From Spirochaeta thermophila DSM 6578 (lineage in GTDB: Bacteria > Spirochaetota > Spirochaetia > Winmispirales > Winmispiraceae), in NCBI RefSeq assembly GCF_000184345.1, contig NC_017583.1, positions 1,426,001 through 1,490,000 of the forward strand: DNA of 64,000 bases, written 5' to 3'. Positions 43,146 to 52,713 of the stretch are shown piece after piece (positions within the stretch are counted from its first letter, which is position 1; every line of letters starts with the position of its first letter). The notes below the pieces were generated by a model. It saw nothing but the letters and a program-made list of their open reading frames with translations, did not search any database and was not told where the DNA came from. The translations under genes and the position numbers were made by a program.

Positions 43146-44123
43146 TCAGGCACCGGTCTGCTGGCCGAAGAGGCGGCGGAGAAGCGAGGAACCTTCCTCC
43201 CCTCCCTCCTCGAACACACCGATGGAGAAGTATTTCTGGCTCCGTTCCTTCACGAGCTGCCCGGGTTTCTTCTGCCTGAGCCGCTTGAGCGCATCCCGGA
43301 TGGTCTTCTTGATTTCCCCTGCGGTAAAGTCTGGATCAATGTGCGCCCCTCCCGGCGGTTCCGGGACGATCCCGTCGATGATCCCAAAGGCGAGCAAATC
43401 CTGAGCCGTGAGCTTCATGAGCTCTGCAGCTTCCTTGGCCTTGGAAGCGTCCCGCAGGAGGATGGAGGCACATCCCTCGGGTGAGATCACCGAATAGATG
43501 GCGTTCTCCAGCATGTAGATCTCGTCCCCCACACCTATCCCGAGGGCTCCTCCTGAACCGCCCTCTCCTATCACCACGCAGACTACCGGTACCTCGAGCA
43601 CACTAAACTCCTTGAGATTGCGGGCGATGGCCTCTCCGATCCCCCGTTCCTCCGCGGTCATGCCGGGATAGGCCCCTGAGGTGTCGATGAAGGTGATCAC
43701 AGGTCGCGAGAACTTCTCGGCCTGTTTGGCGAGTCTGAGGGCCTTGCGGTACCCCTCAGGATGGGCCATGCCATAGTTGCGCATGAGGTTCTCCTTCATG
43801 TTCCGGCCCTTCTGGTGACCTATCACCGTGACCGGGAATCCCTCGAAGAGGGCGATCCCTCCCACGATCGCGGGGTCGTCCCCACACCCACGATCGCCGT
43901 GGAGTTCCATGAAGGAGTCGAAGATGCGCTGGATGTAATCGAGCGTGGTGGGCCGCTGGATGTGTCTGGCGAGCTCCACCCTGTGCCATGCCGAGACCCG
44001 CTGTTCCTCCTTCGTCTTCTCTTCCCACTTCTTTATGAGGAGGTCGAGGTCGGGCAGGAGGTCGGGACGTGTGCGTTCTATCGAGGCCTTTAGTTTCTCC
44101 AGGTGGATCCTTATCTCGTCCAT
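43146..44123 (-). CDS. accA: acetyl-CoA carboxylase carboxyltransferase alpha
   Basis: 325 residues. ELHGDRGCGDDPAIVGG, HQKGRNMKENLMRNYGM and IGEGGSGGALGIGVGD are diagnostic. Directly follows accD with the ATG next to its TAG. Last gene of accBCDA; the convergent ccdA ends 102 bases away with no clear terminator. Confidence 0.96.
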   Translation of the reverse strand: MDEIRIHLEKLKASIERTRPDLLPDLDLLIKKWEEKTKEEQRVSAWHRVELARHIQRPTTLDYIQRIFDSFMELHGDRGCGDDPAIVGGIALFEGFPVTVIGHQKGRNMKENLMRNYGMAHPEGYRKALRLAKQAEKFSRPVITFIDTSGAYPGMTAEERGIGEAIARNLKEFSVLEVPVVCVVIGEGGSGGALGIGVGDEIYMLENAIYSVISPEGCASILLRDASKAKEAAELMKLTAQDLLAFGIIDGIVPEPPGGAHIDPDFTAGEIKKTIRDALKRLRQKKPGQLVKERSQKYFSIGVFEEGGEEGSSLLRRLFGQQTGA

Positions 44124-45026
44124 CTACGCCCCCTTTGTGCCGAGCCATCCCCGCTGGGGGATCTTGTGGGTATCCACGAGGAAGGCGATGGTCTTCCTCA
44201 GATCTCTACGATGCACCACTGCATCGACGAAGCCTTTCTCCTGCTGGAAGGCCGCACGCTGGAACCCCTCTGGGAGCTTCTGCCGGATGGTCCCCTCGAT
44301 CACGCGCGGACCTGCAAACCCGATGAGGGCTCCGGGCTCGGCGAGGATTACATCACCCAGCATGGCGAACGAGGCGGTGACCCCTCCCGTGGTGGGGTCG
44401 GTGAGGAGGATGAAGAGAGGGATACGCTCCTTCTCCATGAGGGCCGCTGCGTGGGAGGTCTTGGCCATCTGCATGAGGGAGAAGATGCCCTCCTGCATAC
44501 GGGCCCCTCCCGAAGCCGTGCAGATCAGGAGCGGGAGCCGCATGTCGATGGCGCGGAGCATGGCCCGCATCACCTTCTCACCCACGACAGAGCCCATGCT
44601 TCCCCCGATGAAGAAGAAGCTCATCACCGAGAGGAGGAGTTCCCTCCCCTCTACGGCGCCCTTGCCGTTTACCACCGCCTCGTTGAGTCCGGTCTTCACC
44701 ATGGCCGACTGGAGCTTCTCTCTGTACTCCGGGAAGCCGAGGGGATCATCGCTCCTGAGGTGGGCGTCATATTCCTCGAAAGAGCCCTCGTCCACCAGGA
44801 GCTCAATCCGCTCCCATGCGTCGAGTCTGAAGTGATAATCACATGAGGGGCATACATAGAGGTGTTCCTTGAGATCCCAGGAATCCACATGGGTCTGGCA
44901 CACGGGGCATTGGTGTTTCTTTTCCACGAACCGTCGGGGGTCGAGGCCGAGCACGGGCTTGAGTCCTGGACGCTGAGGCGCCCCCACCCCGCCGAAGACC
45001 TTCCGGAAGACGTCTCCGAGTTTCAT
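44124..45026 (-). CDS. accD: acetyl-CoA carboxylase carboxyltransferase beta
   Basis: 300 residues. N-terminal zinc ribbon CPVC...CPSC (about 40-63), then the crotonase-fold carboxyltransferase with TASGGARMQEGIFSLMQMAK and LTDPTTGGVTASFA. ATGA overlap with accC. Confidence 0.96.
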   Translation of the reverse strand: MKLGDVFRKVFGGVGAPQRPGLKPVLGLDPRRFVEKKHQCPVCQTHVDSWDLKEHLYVCPSCDYHFRLDAWERIELLVDEGSFEEYDAHLRSDDPLGFPEYREKLQSAMVKTGLNEAVVNGKGAVEGRELLLSVMSFFFIGGSMGSVVGEKVMRAMLRAIDMRLPLLICTASGGARMQEGIFSLMQMAKTSHAAALMEKERIPLFILLTDPTTGGVTASFAMLGDVILAEPGALIGFAGPRVIEGTIRQKLPEGFQRAAFQQEKGFVDAVVHRRDLRKTIAFLVDTHKIPQRGWLGTKGA

Positions 45027-46351
45027 TCCTGGCCTCCTTCCTCGAGGATCTTCTCGAGCACGTCGGTACCGAACCGACCGCTCCGGAAGATGGGATGGGA
45101 GACGATGCGCTTCTGGAGGTCGGTGTTCACCGTGATCCCCTCCACCACGAGCTCGTCGAGGGCGCGGAGCATCCGGGCGATCCCTTCTTCCCTCGTGGAG
45201 GCACCTACGATCACCTTGGCCACCAGGGAGTCGTAGAAGGCCGGGACCTCGGCACCGGTGTAGAGGTAGCTGTCGATCCTGGTCTTGAAGCCTGCAGGGG
45301 CGTGGAAGGCCGTCACCTTTCCGGGCGAGAGGGCGTTGATCCTGCACTCGAGGGCGTATCCGTCGAGACGCACCTCATCCTGGGTGAGGGAGAGCCGCTC
45401 ACCTCCCGCTGCCCGAATCTGCTCCCGCACGATGTCCACGCCGGTGATCATCTCGGTCACCGGGTGCTCCACCTGGATGCGGGCGTTCACCTCCATGAAG
45501 TAGAACCGACCGTCGGCCACGAGGAACTCAACCGTGCCGGCTCCCACATACCCTATGCCCTTGAAGAGTCGCACCGCTGCCTCACCCATGGCCTTGCGCA
45601 TCTCGGGAGTGACGACCGGCGAGGGGCTCTCTTCCACCAGCTTCTGGTGGTTCTTCTGCACGGAACAGTCCCGCTCCCCGAGGTGGACCACGTTGCCGTG
45701 GGCATCGCCGAGGAGCTGGACCTCCACGTGTCGAGGATTCTGGAGGAACTTCTCGATATAGAGGGTGCCGTCGGAGAAGGCCTTCTCGGCCTCCTGCGAG
45801 GCGATGCGGAGCGTACGCTCGAGGTCCTCCTCCTTCCACACGATCCGCATCCCCTTCCCTCCGCCACCTGCCGCGGCCTTGACGATCACGGGAAAGCCCA
45901 TCTCCCTCACGAGGGCCCTGGCCTGCGCCACGTCTTCCACCGCGCCGTCGCTCCCCGGAATCACCGGTACGCCGTACTTCCGAGCGGTCTCCTTGGCCTG
46001 GACCTTGTCCCCCAGAAGGTGGATCACCTCGGGCGAGGGGCCGATGAAGACGAGGCCCTCCTCCCTCACCCTGCGGGCGAAGTCCGCCCGTTCCGAGAGG
46101 AAGCCGAATCCGGGGTGCACGGCGTCACACCCTTTGAGGACCGCTGCGGCGATGAGGTTGCTCTGATTGAGGTAGCTCTCGGATGCGGGCGGAGGTCCCA
46201 CGCACACCGCCTCGTCGGCCATCCGCACGGCGAGCGAGGTGCGATCCGCCTCCGAGCAGGCCACCACGGTACGGATCCCCATCTCCTTGCATGTTCGGAT
46301 GATACGGACCGCGATCTCACCCCTGTTCGCGATGAAGACCGATCGGATCAT
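45023..46351 (-). CDS. accC: biotin carboxylase
   Basis: 442 residues. [19 protein letters not shown] at the start, ATP-grasp [13 protein letters not shown], and [20 protein letters not shown] are hallmarks. Carboxylates biotin on AccB. Overlaps accB and accD by ATGA. Confidence 0.97.
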   Translation of the reverse strand: MIRSVFIANRGEIAVRIIRTCKEMGIRTVVACSEADRTSLAVRMADEAVCVGPPPASESYLNQSNLIAAAVLKGCDAVHPGFGFLSERADFARRVREEGLVFIGPSPEVIHLLGDKVQAKETARKYGVPVIPGSDGAVEDVAQARALVREMGFPVIVKAAAGGGGKGMRIVWKEEDLERTLRIASQEAEKAFSDGTLYIEKFLQNPRHVEVQLLGDAHGNVVHLGERDCSVQKNHQKLVEESPSPVVTPEMRKAMGEAAVRLFKGIGYVGAGTVEFLVADGRFYFMEVNARIQVEHPVTEMITGVDIVREQIRAAGGERLSLTQDEVRLDGYALECRINALSPGKVTAFHAPAGFKTRIDSYLYTGAEVPAFYDSLVAKVIVGASTREEGIARMLRALDELVVEGITVNTDLQKRIVSHPIFRSGRFGTDVLEKILEEGGQE

Positions 46352-46824
46352 AGACGCCTCACCTCGAAGAGCGGGGTACCGTACTCCACCATCTGCCCGT
46401 TCTCTGCCAGGACGCGCACGATTTCCATGGGGAACTCGGCCTCGAGCTCGTTCATGATCTTCATGGCTTCGATGATGCACAACGTCTGCCCCCGCTCGAC
46501 CCTCTGCCCTTCCTCCACGAAGGGAGGCGCATCGGGGGAGGGGGCCCGGTAGAAGGTGCCCACGATGGGCGAGGTGATGACCTCGAGGTCGGGGGCTCCC
46601 GGTGCCGCAGCAGAGATGCCCTCTGCACCCTCCTGGGTGGTGGGGGCAGCCACCGGCGCCGCCTGCGGAGTTGCGGGGTGCGACGCGATCATGACCGGCT
46701 GTGATGCAGGGACAGCCGGGTGTTTCTTCAAGACGATGGTGAAATCCTCCTGTTCTATCTTGAGGACGTCGAGGCCGCTCTTCTCGAACCGGTCCATGAG
46801 GGCGAAGATCTCTTCCAGATTCAT
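46348..46824 (-). CDS. accB: biotin carboxyl carrier protein
   Basis: 158 residues: helical N-terminus, Ala/Pro-rich linker (about 36-75) and a biotinyl domain with [12 protein letters not shown] (biotinylated Lys). First gene of accB-accC-accD-accA, which makes malonyl-CoA for fatty acid synthesis. Confidence 0.96.
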   Translation of the reverse strand: MNLEEIFALMDRFEKSGLDVLKIEQEDFTIVLKKHPAVPASQPVMIASHPATPQAAPVAAPTTQEGAEGISAAAPGAPDLEVITSPIVGTFYRAPSPDAPPFVEEGQRVERGQTLCIIEAMKIMNELEAEFPMEIVRVLAENGQMVEYGTPLFEVRRL

Positions 46825-46856
46825 TCTTTCCTCCGCGTGCAGTCTCCTTCAGGAAG

Positions 46857-46885
46857 ACGCTAGCACGTGGCGGAGGCTTCGTCAA
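46857..46885 (-). promoter_or_regulatory. promoter of accBCDA
   Basis: TTGACG (46885-46880), 17-base spacer, TAGCGT (46862-46857) on the minus strand. -35 is good, -10 weak. Confidence 0.5.
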
Positions 46886-46892
46886 TGGTTTT

Positions 46893-46907
46893 TCGGCCAT
46901 CGGCCGA
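46893..46907. promoter_or_regulatory. palindromic operator candidate between acc and fabZ
   Basis: TCGGCC-ATC-GGCCGA, perfect 6-base arms, flanked on both sides by runs of T. Its centre (46900) is 15 bases from each of the two divergent -35 boxes, so one bound protein could control both. Confidence 0.55.
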
Positions 46908-46914
46908 TTTTTAC

Positions 46915-46943
46915 TTGTGTCTTTCCGGATTTCCATATATACT
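46915..46943 (+). promoter_or_regulatory. promoter of fabZ
   Basis: TTGTGT (46915-46920), 17-base spacer and TATACT (46938-46943). Confidence 0.5.
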
Positions 46944-46999
46944 ATCATGGACAGTTATGGTGGATTATTTCGAGACGATGCAAGGAAAGGAGCTGTGAC

Positions 47000-47434
47000 A
47001 TGCAGGACATCACCGCACTTCTTCCCCACAGGGAACCATTCCTTTTCGTGGAAGAGCTGGAGAAGGTCAGCGACGAGGAGATCGTCGGGTACAGGACGTT
47101 CACGGAGAAGGACTTCTTCTTCAAGGGACACTTCCCCGGATACCCGGTCGTTCCCGGAGTGATCCTGGTGGAAACCATGGCCCAGTGCGGCGGGGCCGGT
47201 GTGCGGGAGAAGGGGCTCATCGCCGACGACAAGCTCTTCTTCCTGGCCACCATAGAGAAGGCGAAGTTCAGACGCCAGGTGAGACCGGGTGACAGGGTGA
47301 AGCTGGTGATCACCAACCAGCGGATCTCGAGCCGCATGATAAAACAGAGCGGCAAGGCCTATGTGGGCGACGAGCTCGCCGCCGAGGCCGAATGGCTCTG
47401 CCTGGTGGGGGATGTCCCAGCAGAGGTGAAATGA
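47000..47434 (+). CDS. fabZ: 3-hydroxyacyl-ACP dehydratase
   Basis: 144 residues, hot-dog fold. LLPHREPFLFVEEL, the catalytic His in FFKGHFPGYPVVPGVILVETMAQCGG. Dehydrates 3-hydroxyacyl-ACP in chain elongation. ATG 47000 has AGGAG upstream; the long upstream frame overlaps the acc promoter. Followed by a terminator hairpin. Confidence 0.93.
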   Translation: MQDITALLPHREPFLFVEELEKVSDEEIVGYRTFTEKDFFFKGHFPGYPVVPGVILVETMAQCGGAGVREKGLIADDKLFFLATIEKAKFRRQVRPGDRVKLVITNQRISSRMIKQSGKAYVGDELAAEAEWLCLVGDVPAEVK

Positions 47435-47437
47435 TGG

Positions 47438-47463
47438 AGAGGAGGGGCCGTCGCCCCTCCTCT
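47438..47463 (+). terminator. intrinsic terminator after fabZ
   Basis: Perfect 11-bp AGAGGAGGGGC/GCCCCTCCTCT stem with CGTC loop, 4 bases after the fabZ stop, then TTGATTCT. Short T-tract, so read-through into the acyl-CoA synthetase gene is possible; no separate promoter is visible there. Confidence 0.6.
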
Positions 47464-47487
47464 TTGATTCTATCGAGAGGAGCGTTT

Positions 47488-49398
47488 ATGAGTACGGTAT
47501 ACGAGACCCTGCCTCAACGTATGAGGCGAAAGATCCTCGAAGAGTTCCCCGAGGCAGTCGCCCTCTATGTGAAAGACTCCCAGGGGGTCTTCCAGCCCAC
47601 ACCGTACAGGGAGTGGTGGTCCACGGTGAAGGAGACGGCGGCCGGGCTCAAGGACATGGGAATCGAGCGGGGCGAACACGTGGGGCTCATAAGCGACAAC
47701 AGGTGGGAGTGGATCACCTTGGACATGGCGCTACTCTCCCTGGGCGCGGTGGACGTGCCGCGGGGAAGCGATTCTACGGCGGAGGAGATCGCCTACATCC
47801 TCTCGCACGCAGAGTGCACGCGGGTCATCATAGAAAAACCAGATCTGGTGAAAAAAGTCTTCTCCCGAAAGGAGCAACTTGGAGGACTCTCCCAGGTGAT
47901 CCTCATTGAAGGCACCCCGGAAGAGTGTGAGCTCCCTGAGGGTGTTGCGTGCACCACGTTCGGTGAATTAAGAGAGAAGGGAAAGGCCCTCCTCTCCCAG
48001 GACCCCCAGCTCATCGATCGAGAGATAGATCAGGGAACGGGCGACGACCTCGCCACCATCATCTACACCTCCGGTACGACGGGAGAGCCCAAAGGAGTGA
48101 TGCTCCCCCACCGCAGCTTCATCTTTCAGATCGACAAACTCAAGAAACCTCTCGACGTCGAGGTGGGAGACATCTTTCTCTCCATCCTCCCGATATGGCA
48201 TTCCTTCGAACGTGCCGTGGACTATGTTCTCATGGAACGCGGAGGCGCCGTGGCCTATTCGAAACCGGTGGGGAAGATCCTTCTCGAGGATATGGCCAAG
48301 GTGAGCCCGCAGTGGCTCGCTGCGGTTCCCCGGGTCTTCGAAGGGATACGGAACGCGGTCTACCGCAACGTGAACAAGGGCCCGGCCGTCTCCAGGGTCC
48401 TCTTCCACTTCTTCGTGGGGGTGGGACAGCTCTATGCCTATTTCTCCAACATGTTCCGCGGACTTCTGCCCGACTTCCTCCCCCGGAACCGCATCCTCGA
48501 CAAGGTGGTGGCCTTCCTCCCCCTCGTGCTCCTCGCCCCCTTCCGTGGCCTCGGAGAGGTACTCGTCTTTCGAAAGCTCAAGGCAAAACTCGGCGGCAGG
48601 TTCAAGACGGGCGTTTCGGGTGGTGGTGCCCTCCCCCCCCATGTGGACACTTTTTTCCAGGCCGTGGGCATCCAGGTCCTCGAGGGCTACGGCCTCACCG
48701 AGACAGGGCCTGTGCTCGCCGTGCGGAACCAAAAGGCCCCCATGGTGGGTACGGTGGGGCCCCTCCTCGACGAGGTGGAGTACAAGGTGGTCGGGGAACA
48801 CGGAGATCCCTTGCCTCCTGGACACAAGGGGGTGCTCTGGGTGAAGAGTCCCCAGGTGATGCTCGGCTACTACAAGCGCCCCGAGGCCACGGCCGAGGTG
48901 CTCAAGGACGGATGGCTCAACACGGGGGATCTGGTACGATTCACCCATGGTCGGGAGTTCGCCATAGTCGGCCGCGCAAAGGACACCATCGTGCTCCGGG
49001 GCGGAGAGAACGTGGAGCCAGGTCCCATCGAGGAGAAGCTCAAGGAGTCAGAGTTCATCGAGAACGCGATGGTGGTGGGACAGGACCAGAAGTTCCTGGG
49101 CGCCCTCATCGTCCCCAACAGGGAGCGGATAGAGGAATACGCGAGGGAGAAAGGCCTCACCTACATGGAGTACGAGGACCTGGTGGAACAGGCAGAGGTC
49201 CAGGAGGCGATCAACGACGAGATCCAGCGACTCATCAGCCCGGCCCAGGGTTTCAAACCTTTCGAGAGGATCTTCCGCTTCGAGGTCATCGCGAAACCCT
49301 TCGAAGTGGGCGTGGAGCTCACACCCTCGCTCAAGGTGAAACGCCACGTGATAAGCGAGATGTATCGCGAGAAGATAGAGAGGATGTTCTCCCGCTGA
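47488..49398 (+). CDS. long-chain acyl-CoA synthetase
   Basis: 636 residues, AMP-forming ANL enzyme of the long-chain FAA/FadD15 type. IIYTSGTTGEPKGVMLPH (AMP loop), EGYGLTETGPVLAVR, and GRAKDTIVLRGGENVEPGPIEE are present. ATG 47488 follows GAGAGGAG. Activates fatty acids, consistent with the fatty acid genes next door. Confidence 0.93.
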   Translation: MSTVYETLPQRMRRKILEEFPEAVALYVKDSQGVFQPTPYREWWSTVKETAAGLKDMGIERGEHVGLISDNRWEWITLDMALLSLGAVDVPRGSDSTAEEIAYILSHAECTRVIIEKPDLVKKVFSRKEQLGGLSQVILIEGTPEECELPEGVACTTFGELREKGKALLSQDPQLIDREIDQGTGDDLATIIYTSGTTGEPKGVMLPHRSFIFQIDKLKKPLDVEVGDIFLSILPIWHSFERAVDYVLMERGGAVAYSKPVGKILLEDMAKVSPQWLAAVPRVFEGIRNAVYRNVNKGPAVSRVLFHFFVGVGQLYAYFSNMFRGLLPDFLPRNRILDKVVAFLPLVLLAPFRGLGEVLVFRKLKAKLGGRFKTGVSGGGALPPHVDTFFQAVGIQVLEGYGLTETGPVLAVRNQKAPMVGTVGPLLDEVEYKVVGEHGDPLPPGHKGVLWVKSPQVMLGYYKRPEATAEVLKDGWLNTGDLVRFTHGREFAIVGRAKDTIVLRGGENVEPGPIEEKLKESEFIENAMVVGQDQKFLGALIVPNRERIEEYAREKGLTYMEYEDLVEQAEVQEAINDEIQRLISPAQGFKPFERIFRFEVIAKPFEVGVELTPSLKVKRHVISEMYREKIERMFSR

Positions 49399-49444
49399 CG
49401 GTCAGTTGAATCACCTCCTCAAAATCATCTCGAGAGACAAAGGA

Positions 49445-49474
49445 AGAGGGGCAGGCCAACGGCACTGCCCCTCT
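49445..49474. terminator. bidirectional terminator between acyl-CoA synthetase and xylanase genes
   Basis: AGAGGGGCAG/CTGCCCCTCT 10-bp stem with a 10-base loop, followed on plus by CTTGTAAGG and on minus by TCCTTTGTC-like sequence. Confidence 0.6.
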
Positions 49475-49503
49475 CTTGTAAGGAGAAAACCCCTTACCGT
49501 GGT

Positions 49504-50619
49504 CTACCAGTTGATGATCGAAAAAAAGGCCTTCTTGGGATCACCCTTTCCGTCGAAGAGGAGTGGATAGTTCTCCCTCCGCTCCTTAAGAAAGCGTCCG
49601 CCTGAGAACCCGTTGAGCCACGAATCGGGATCCGTGAGACCCCAGAACGTGACCGATGTGACCTCACCCTTGTGTTGCCGGAAGACCTCGAATATCTCCG
49701 CGTAGCGACGGGAGAGGCGCTCCTCGAGTTCAGGCGTATACTCCATCTGAGGAGTAGATGGATTGCCATCGTAGCAATCGATGTCGAGTTCGGTGATGTG
49801 GACCTCAAGCCCCATGGAGGCGAAGGTCTCGATCGTCCTCGAGATCTCGTCGACGGAGGGCCACACGAGGTTCCAGTGAGCCTGGATCCCTATGCCGTCG
49901 AGACCGGCCTCCACGAGATCGAGCTCCTCGAGCATGCGCACGATCCTCTCCCTCTTGCCGGGCTGGACCACGTTGTAGTCGTTGTAGAAGAGCTTGGCAT
50001 CGGGATCCGCCATCCGCGCATACTCGAAGGCCTCCCTGATGTACTCAGGCCCTCCGTACGACTGATACCAGGGAGAAGAGGTGCGCCACTGCGATCCGTC
50101 ACCCACCGCCTCGTTCACCACGTCCCAGGCATGGATCTCTCCTCGGAAGTGGCCCGCCACCGTGCTGATGTACTCCTTGAGGAGCCGCTTCGCCTCTTCC
50201 TTGGGAATTTTCCCGGGTATGAGGGAGGAGGTCTGGTTGTGCCACACGAGGGTGTGGCCTCTCACCACGGCCCCATGCTCCCGGGCGTATCGAACGAGTC
50301 GGTCTCCATAGGTGAAGTCATACGTCCCATCACGATAGATGTTCTCCGGCTTCATCCCGTTCTCTGCCGTGAACGAGTTGAAGTGCTCGAGCAACCTCTC
50401 TCCATAGGCCTGATAGAAGGGCGTGCTGTTGTACTCGCCCAGCTTCACCGCAGCACCGATGTAAAAATAGTCCTTATATACCTCTTTGAGAGGGGCATAC
50501 GCCATGGAACGCTCCTTCATACCCGCGGGATAGAGGCCTCCCAGCCCCACCAGGAAGGCCATGATGAGGAGGGCACCTCTTGGTATAGGATGTGTACTTT
50601 CCGTACTTGTCTTCATCAT
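49504..50619 (-). CDS. GH10 endo-xylanase
   Basis: 371 residues. N-terminal hydrophobic segment (about 16-30), probably a signal or anchor without clear cleavage site, then one GH10 barrel: FNSFTAENGMKPE, VRGHTLVWHNQ, acid/base Glu in AWDVVNEAVGDG, and nucleophile Glu in VHITELDIDCYD, ending in FWGLTDPDSWL. Cuts beta-1,4-xylan outside the cytoplasm. No binding module. ATG 50619 and 50616 are both possible; the promoter predicts a start on the ATG itself. Confidence 0.94.
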   Translation of the reverse strand: MMKTSTESTHPIPRGALLIMAFLVGLGGLYPAGMKERSMAYAPLKEVYKDYFYIGAAVKLGEYNSTPFYQAYGERLLEHFNSFTAENGMKPENIYRDGTYDFTYGDRLVRYAREHGAVVRGHTLVWHNQTSSLIPGKIPKEEAKRLLKEYISTVAGHFRGEIHAWDVVNEAVGDGSQWRTSSPWYQSYGGPEYIREAFEYARMADPDAKLFYNDYNVVQPGKRERIVRMLEELDLVEAGLDGIGIQAHWNLVWPSVDEISRTIETFASMGLEVHITELDIDCYDGNPSTPQMEYTPELEERLSRRYAEIFEVFRQHKGEVTSVTFWGLTDPDSWLNGFSGGRFLKERRENYPLLFDGKGDPKKAFFSIINW

Positions 50620-50626
50620 GGGGACA

Positions 50627-50655
50627 AGTATACCCTGGAATCAGGATTATAGCAA
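50627..50655 (-). promoter_or_regulatory. promoter of the xylanase gene
   Basis: TTGCTA (50655-50650), 17-base spacer, TATACT (50632-50627) on the minus strand. Expected start at 50620-50619, the first ATG base, with no ribosome site upstream. A second TATAAT (50653-50648) overlaps the -35 and would give a leader of about 20 bases. Confidence 0.5.
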
Positions 50656-50661
50656 GGATTT

Positions 50662-52713
50662 TTAAAATTCTCTTATAAAAGGCACGCCCGGGAGGTGTTC
50701 CACCTCGAGCATCCAGCCTTTCGAAGACGGGAAACCCCTCGTCTCGCCTGCTCCGTCCTTCCCCGACATGAGGGCCACGGCCCACAGGAGCGCGCCGTTA
50801 CCGGGAAGATACACGGGAAGGTCGGGGCCCTGGTAGTTGTGACCGTTGGGGAGATAGGTGTTCTTGGGCGACTCCATGAGGAGGAGGTCCGGTACCCGTT
50901 CCACCTCCCCCACCCTGGCCGCTACGAGAGCCAACAAAGGAAAGTCCCATCCCCACATGCTGGGGAAGTCCCAGGAGGAAAGCACCATGCCGAGGGTCCG
51001 ACGCACCACCTCTCTGTCCAACGGTGGATCCGGCAGAAGGGCAAGGGGGAAGAGCATGGAGGGATGATCCCGGTTGTGTTCGGTCCACGTGGTACTACAC
51101 CGTTCGTGAGCAGGAAAGATTCCTCCACTCACGGGAAGCGGGGCGAGGAGAGACAACACTCGCTCCCATTCGGGAGGAGTCTCTCCTCCCGACATGCGCA
51201 TCCATTCACGGGCTGTCTCCAGCGCCCACCGCCAGTAAGCGAGTTCGAACACCGGATTGAGGGTCTCGAGGGGGTGATGCGTCTCCTGGACCGGGATGAG
51301 GGGTGGTCCGAGGTTGTAGTGCCGCCCATCCCACTGCAGAAAGTCCACCATGAACCTGGCGGTCTGGAAGACGATCTCGGCGTATTCGTCCACCACAGGC
51401 CTGGAGGGAAAGGCCCTCCGGAGGAGTTCCGCGTACATGATGGGATGGGGTTGCTGCCAGCAGAGGTACACACCGATGGGAGAGGGGCTCTCTTTCCCCG
51501 AAGGATCGGTCATCTTCGGCCACCTCGCCCCTTCGTATCCCTGGGAGGCGGCGTGTGCCACGGCCTCGGGGAGGATGCGCCGGTACCACCAGAGGCTCCT
51601 CTCCAGGAGGTTCGGATGACCCCAGAGGACGAAGTGCCCGGCATGGAGCAGATGCATCTCGAGGTGGAACTTCCCGTACCAACTGTTGCAGGTGAGACCG
51701 GTCTCTTGGGGGGGGAGCGAGCCCGCGCACTGGACGGTCGTGAGGTACCGGGAGAGGACGACCCTTCGCTCGAGTTCCTGAGCGCCGGGGTGGGTGCTTC
51801 GGGAGAAGTCGATCATCCCCCCGGTGGTCCAGAACTCCTCCCAGAAGGCAGAAGCACCTTCAGCACATTCGGTCCACCCCGGACATGGGGTTCGGGGGGG
51901 AACAGGAGTGAACTCCACACTCATCTCGAGGGGCGAGGATTCACCCTCCAGCACGTAGAGATGGGGACGCATCCGGAAGAGGCGTCCACCCCCCTTCCAC
52001 CTGAGGTGTACGAAGTACACGGTCTCGTCGACATGGCGAAGGAGAAGGGCATTCCCCGCCCCGGAACGGACCACCTCCGTCCGGTGTCGATCCTCCGAAT
52101 CCCAATGAGCCCCCTCCATCTCATGTGAAGGATAGGGGAAGGCGAGCCTGAGGGCGATCTTCCTCCTCTCGAGGAGTCGGGGAGCCTCCACCCTCACCGC
52201 CACGAGGTCCCGTGAAGGGTGTACCACTGTGAACACCTCCACCGGAGACCCCTCCAGCAGGAAGAAGCTGTGGAGGGAGCCGGTCCACAAGTCGAGCTCC
52301 TGTCGAGGCGAGCGCAAGAGAGAGCACCCATCCTCTCCCATCGATCCAGCGCGCAGACCCTTTCCGAAGAGGAATCCCAGCGTCCCCAGGTGGAACCGAT
52401 GTGGATTGATCCTCAGTGCCGTGTAGACATCCTCCTGTCCTGTGGCCTCGCTCATGTAGCCCACCGTTCTCGAGCCGCTCCGGTGGTACGTGAGCCGGAG
52501 GTCCTCATGGGGATGATCGGGATACGAGTGGAAGGCCCACTGGGCCATGGTGCAGAGGGGTATGCCCCCCTTCGGAACGGGGAAGGTCTGGAGCCCGGTG
52601 ATATCGGCGGTGAAGGCGAACTCGCCATTTCCCACCGTGAGGGGCGAGAGAGGATCCGGCCGATACAGCACCGGATTGTGCCTGCGGACCACGTCCTTTC
52701 GCCGTATGGCCAT
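50662..52713 (-). CDS. (alpha/alpha)6-barrel glycosidase-like protein, family not recognised
   Basis: 683 residues, no signal peptide, so cytoplasmic. N-terminal beta-sandwich-like domain (about 1-290, with YRPDPLSPLTVGNGEFAF), then helical barrel segments rich in Trp (CNSWYGKFHLEMHLLHAGH, WWYRRILPEAVAHAA, GARWPKMTDPSGKESPSPIG, WQQPHPIMYAELL, WTEHNRDHPSMLF). The plan resembles GH65/GH95/GH127-type six-hairpin glycosidases, and an acid such as the Glu in FHLEMH or in TEHNRD could be catalytic. Co-transcribed with the GH43 gene (stop and start adjacent). Probably trims oligosaccharide side chains after import; exact activity unknown. Confidence 0.7.
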   Translation of the reverse strand: MAIRRKDVVRRHNPVLYRPDPLSPLTVGNGEFAFTADITGLQTFPVPKGGIPLCTMAQWAFHSYPDHPHEDLRLTYHRSGSRTVGYMSEATGQEDVYTALRINPHRFHLGTLGFLFGKGLRAGSMGEDGCSLLRSPRQELDLWTGSLHSFFLLEGSPVEVFTVVHPSRDLVAVRVEAPRLLERRKIALRLAFPYPSHEMEGAHWDSEDRHRTEVVRSGAGNALLLRHVDETVYFVHLRWKGGGRLFRMRPHLYVLEGESSPLEMSVEFTPVPPRTPCPGWTECAEGASAFWEEFWTTGGMIDFSRSTHPGAQELERRVVLSRYLTTVQCAGSLPPQETGLTCNSWYGKFHLEMHLLHAGHFVLWGHPNLLERSLWWYRRILPEAVAHAASQGYEGARWPKMTDPSGKESPSPIGVYLCWQQPHPIMYAELLRRAFPSRPVVDEYAEIVFQTARFMVDFLQWDGRHYNLGPPLIPVQETHHPLETLNPVFELAYWRWALETAREWMRMSGGETPPEWERVLSLLAPLPVSGGIFPAHERCSTTWTEHNRDHPSMLFPLALLPDPPLDREVVRRTLGMVLSSWDFPSMWGWDFPLLALVAARVGEVERVPDLLLMESPKNTYLPNGHNYQGPDLPVYLPGNGALLWAVALMSGKDGAGETRGFPSSKGWMLEVEHLPGVPFIREF

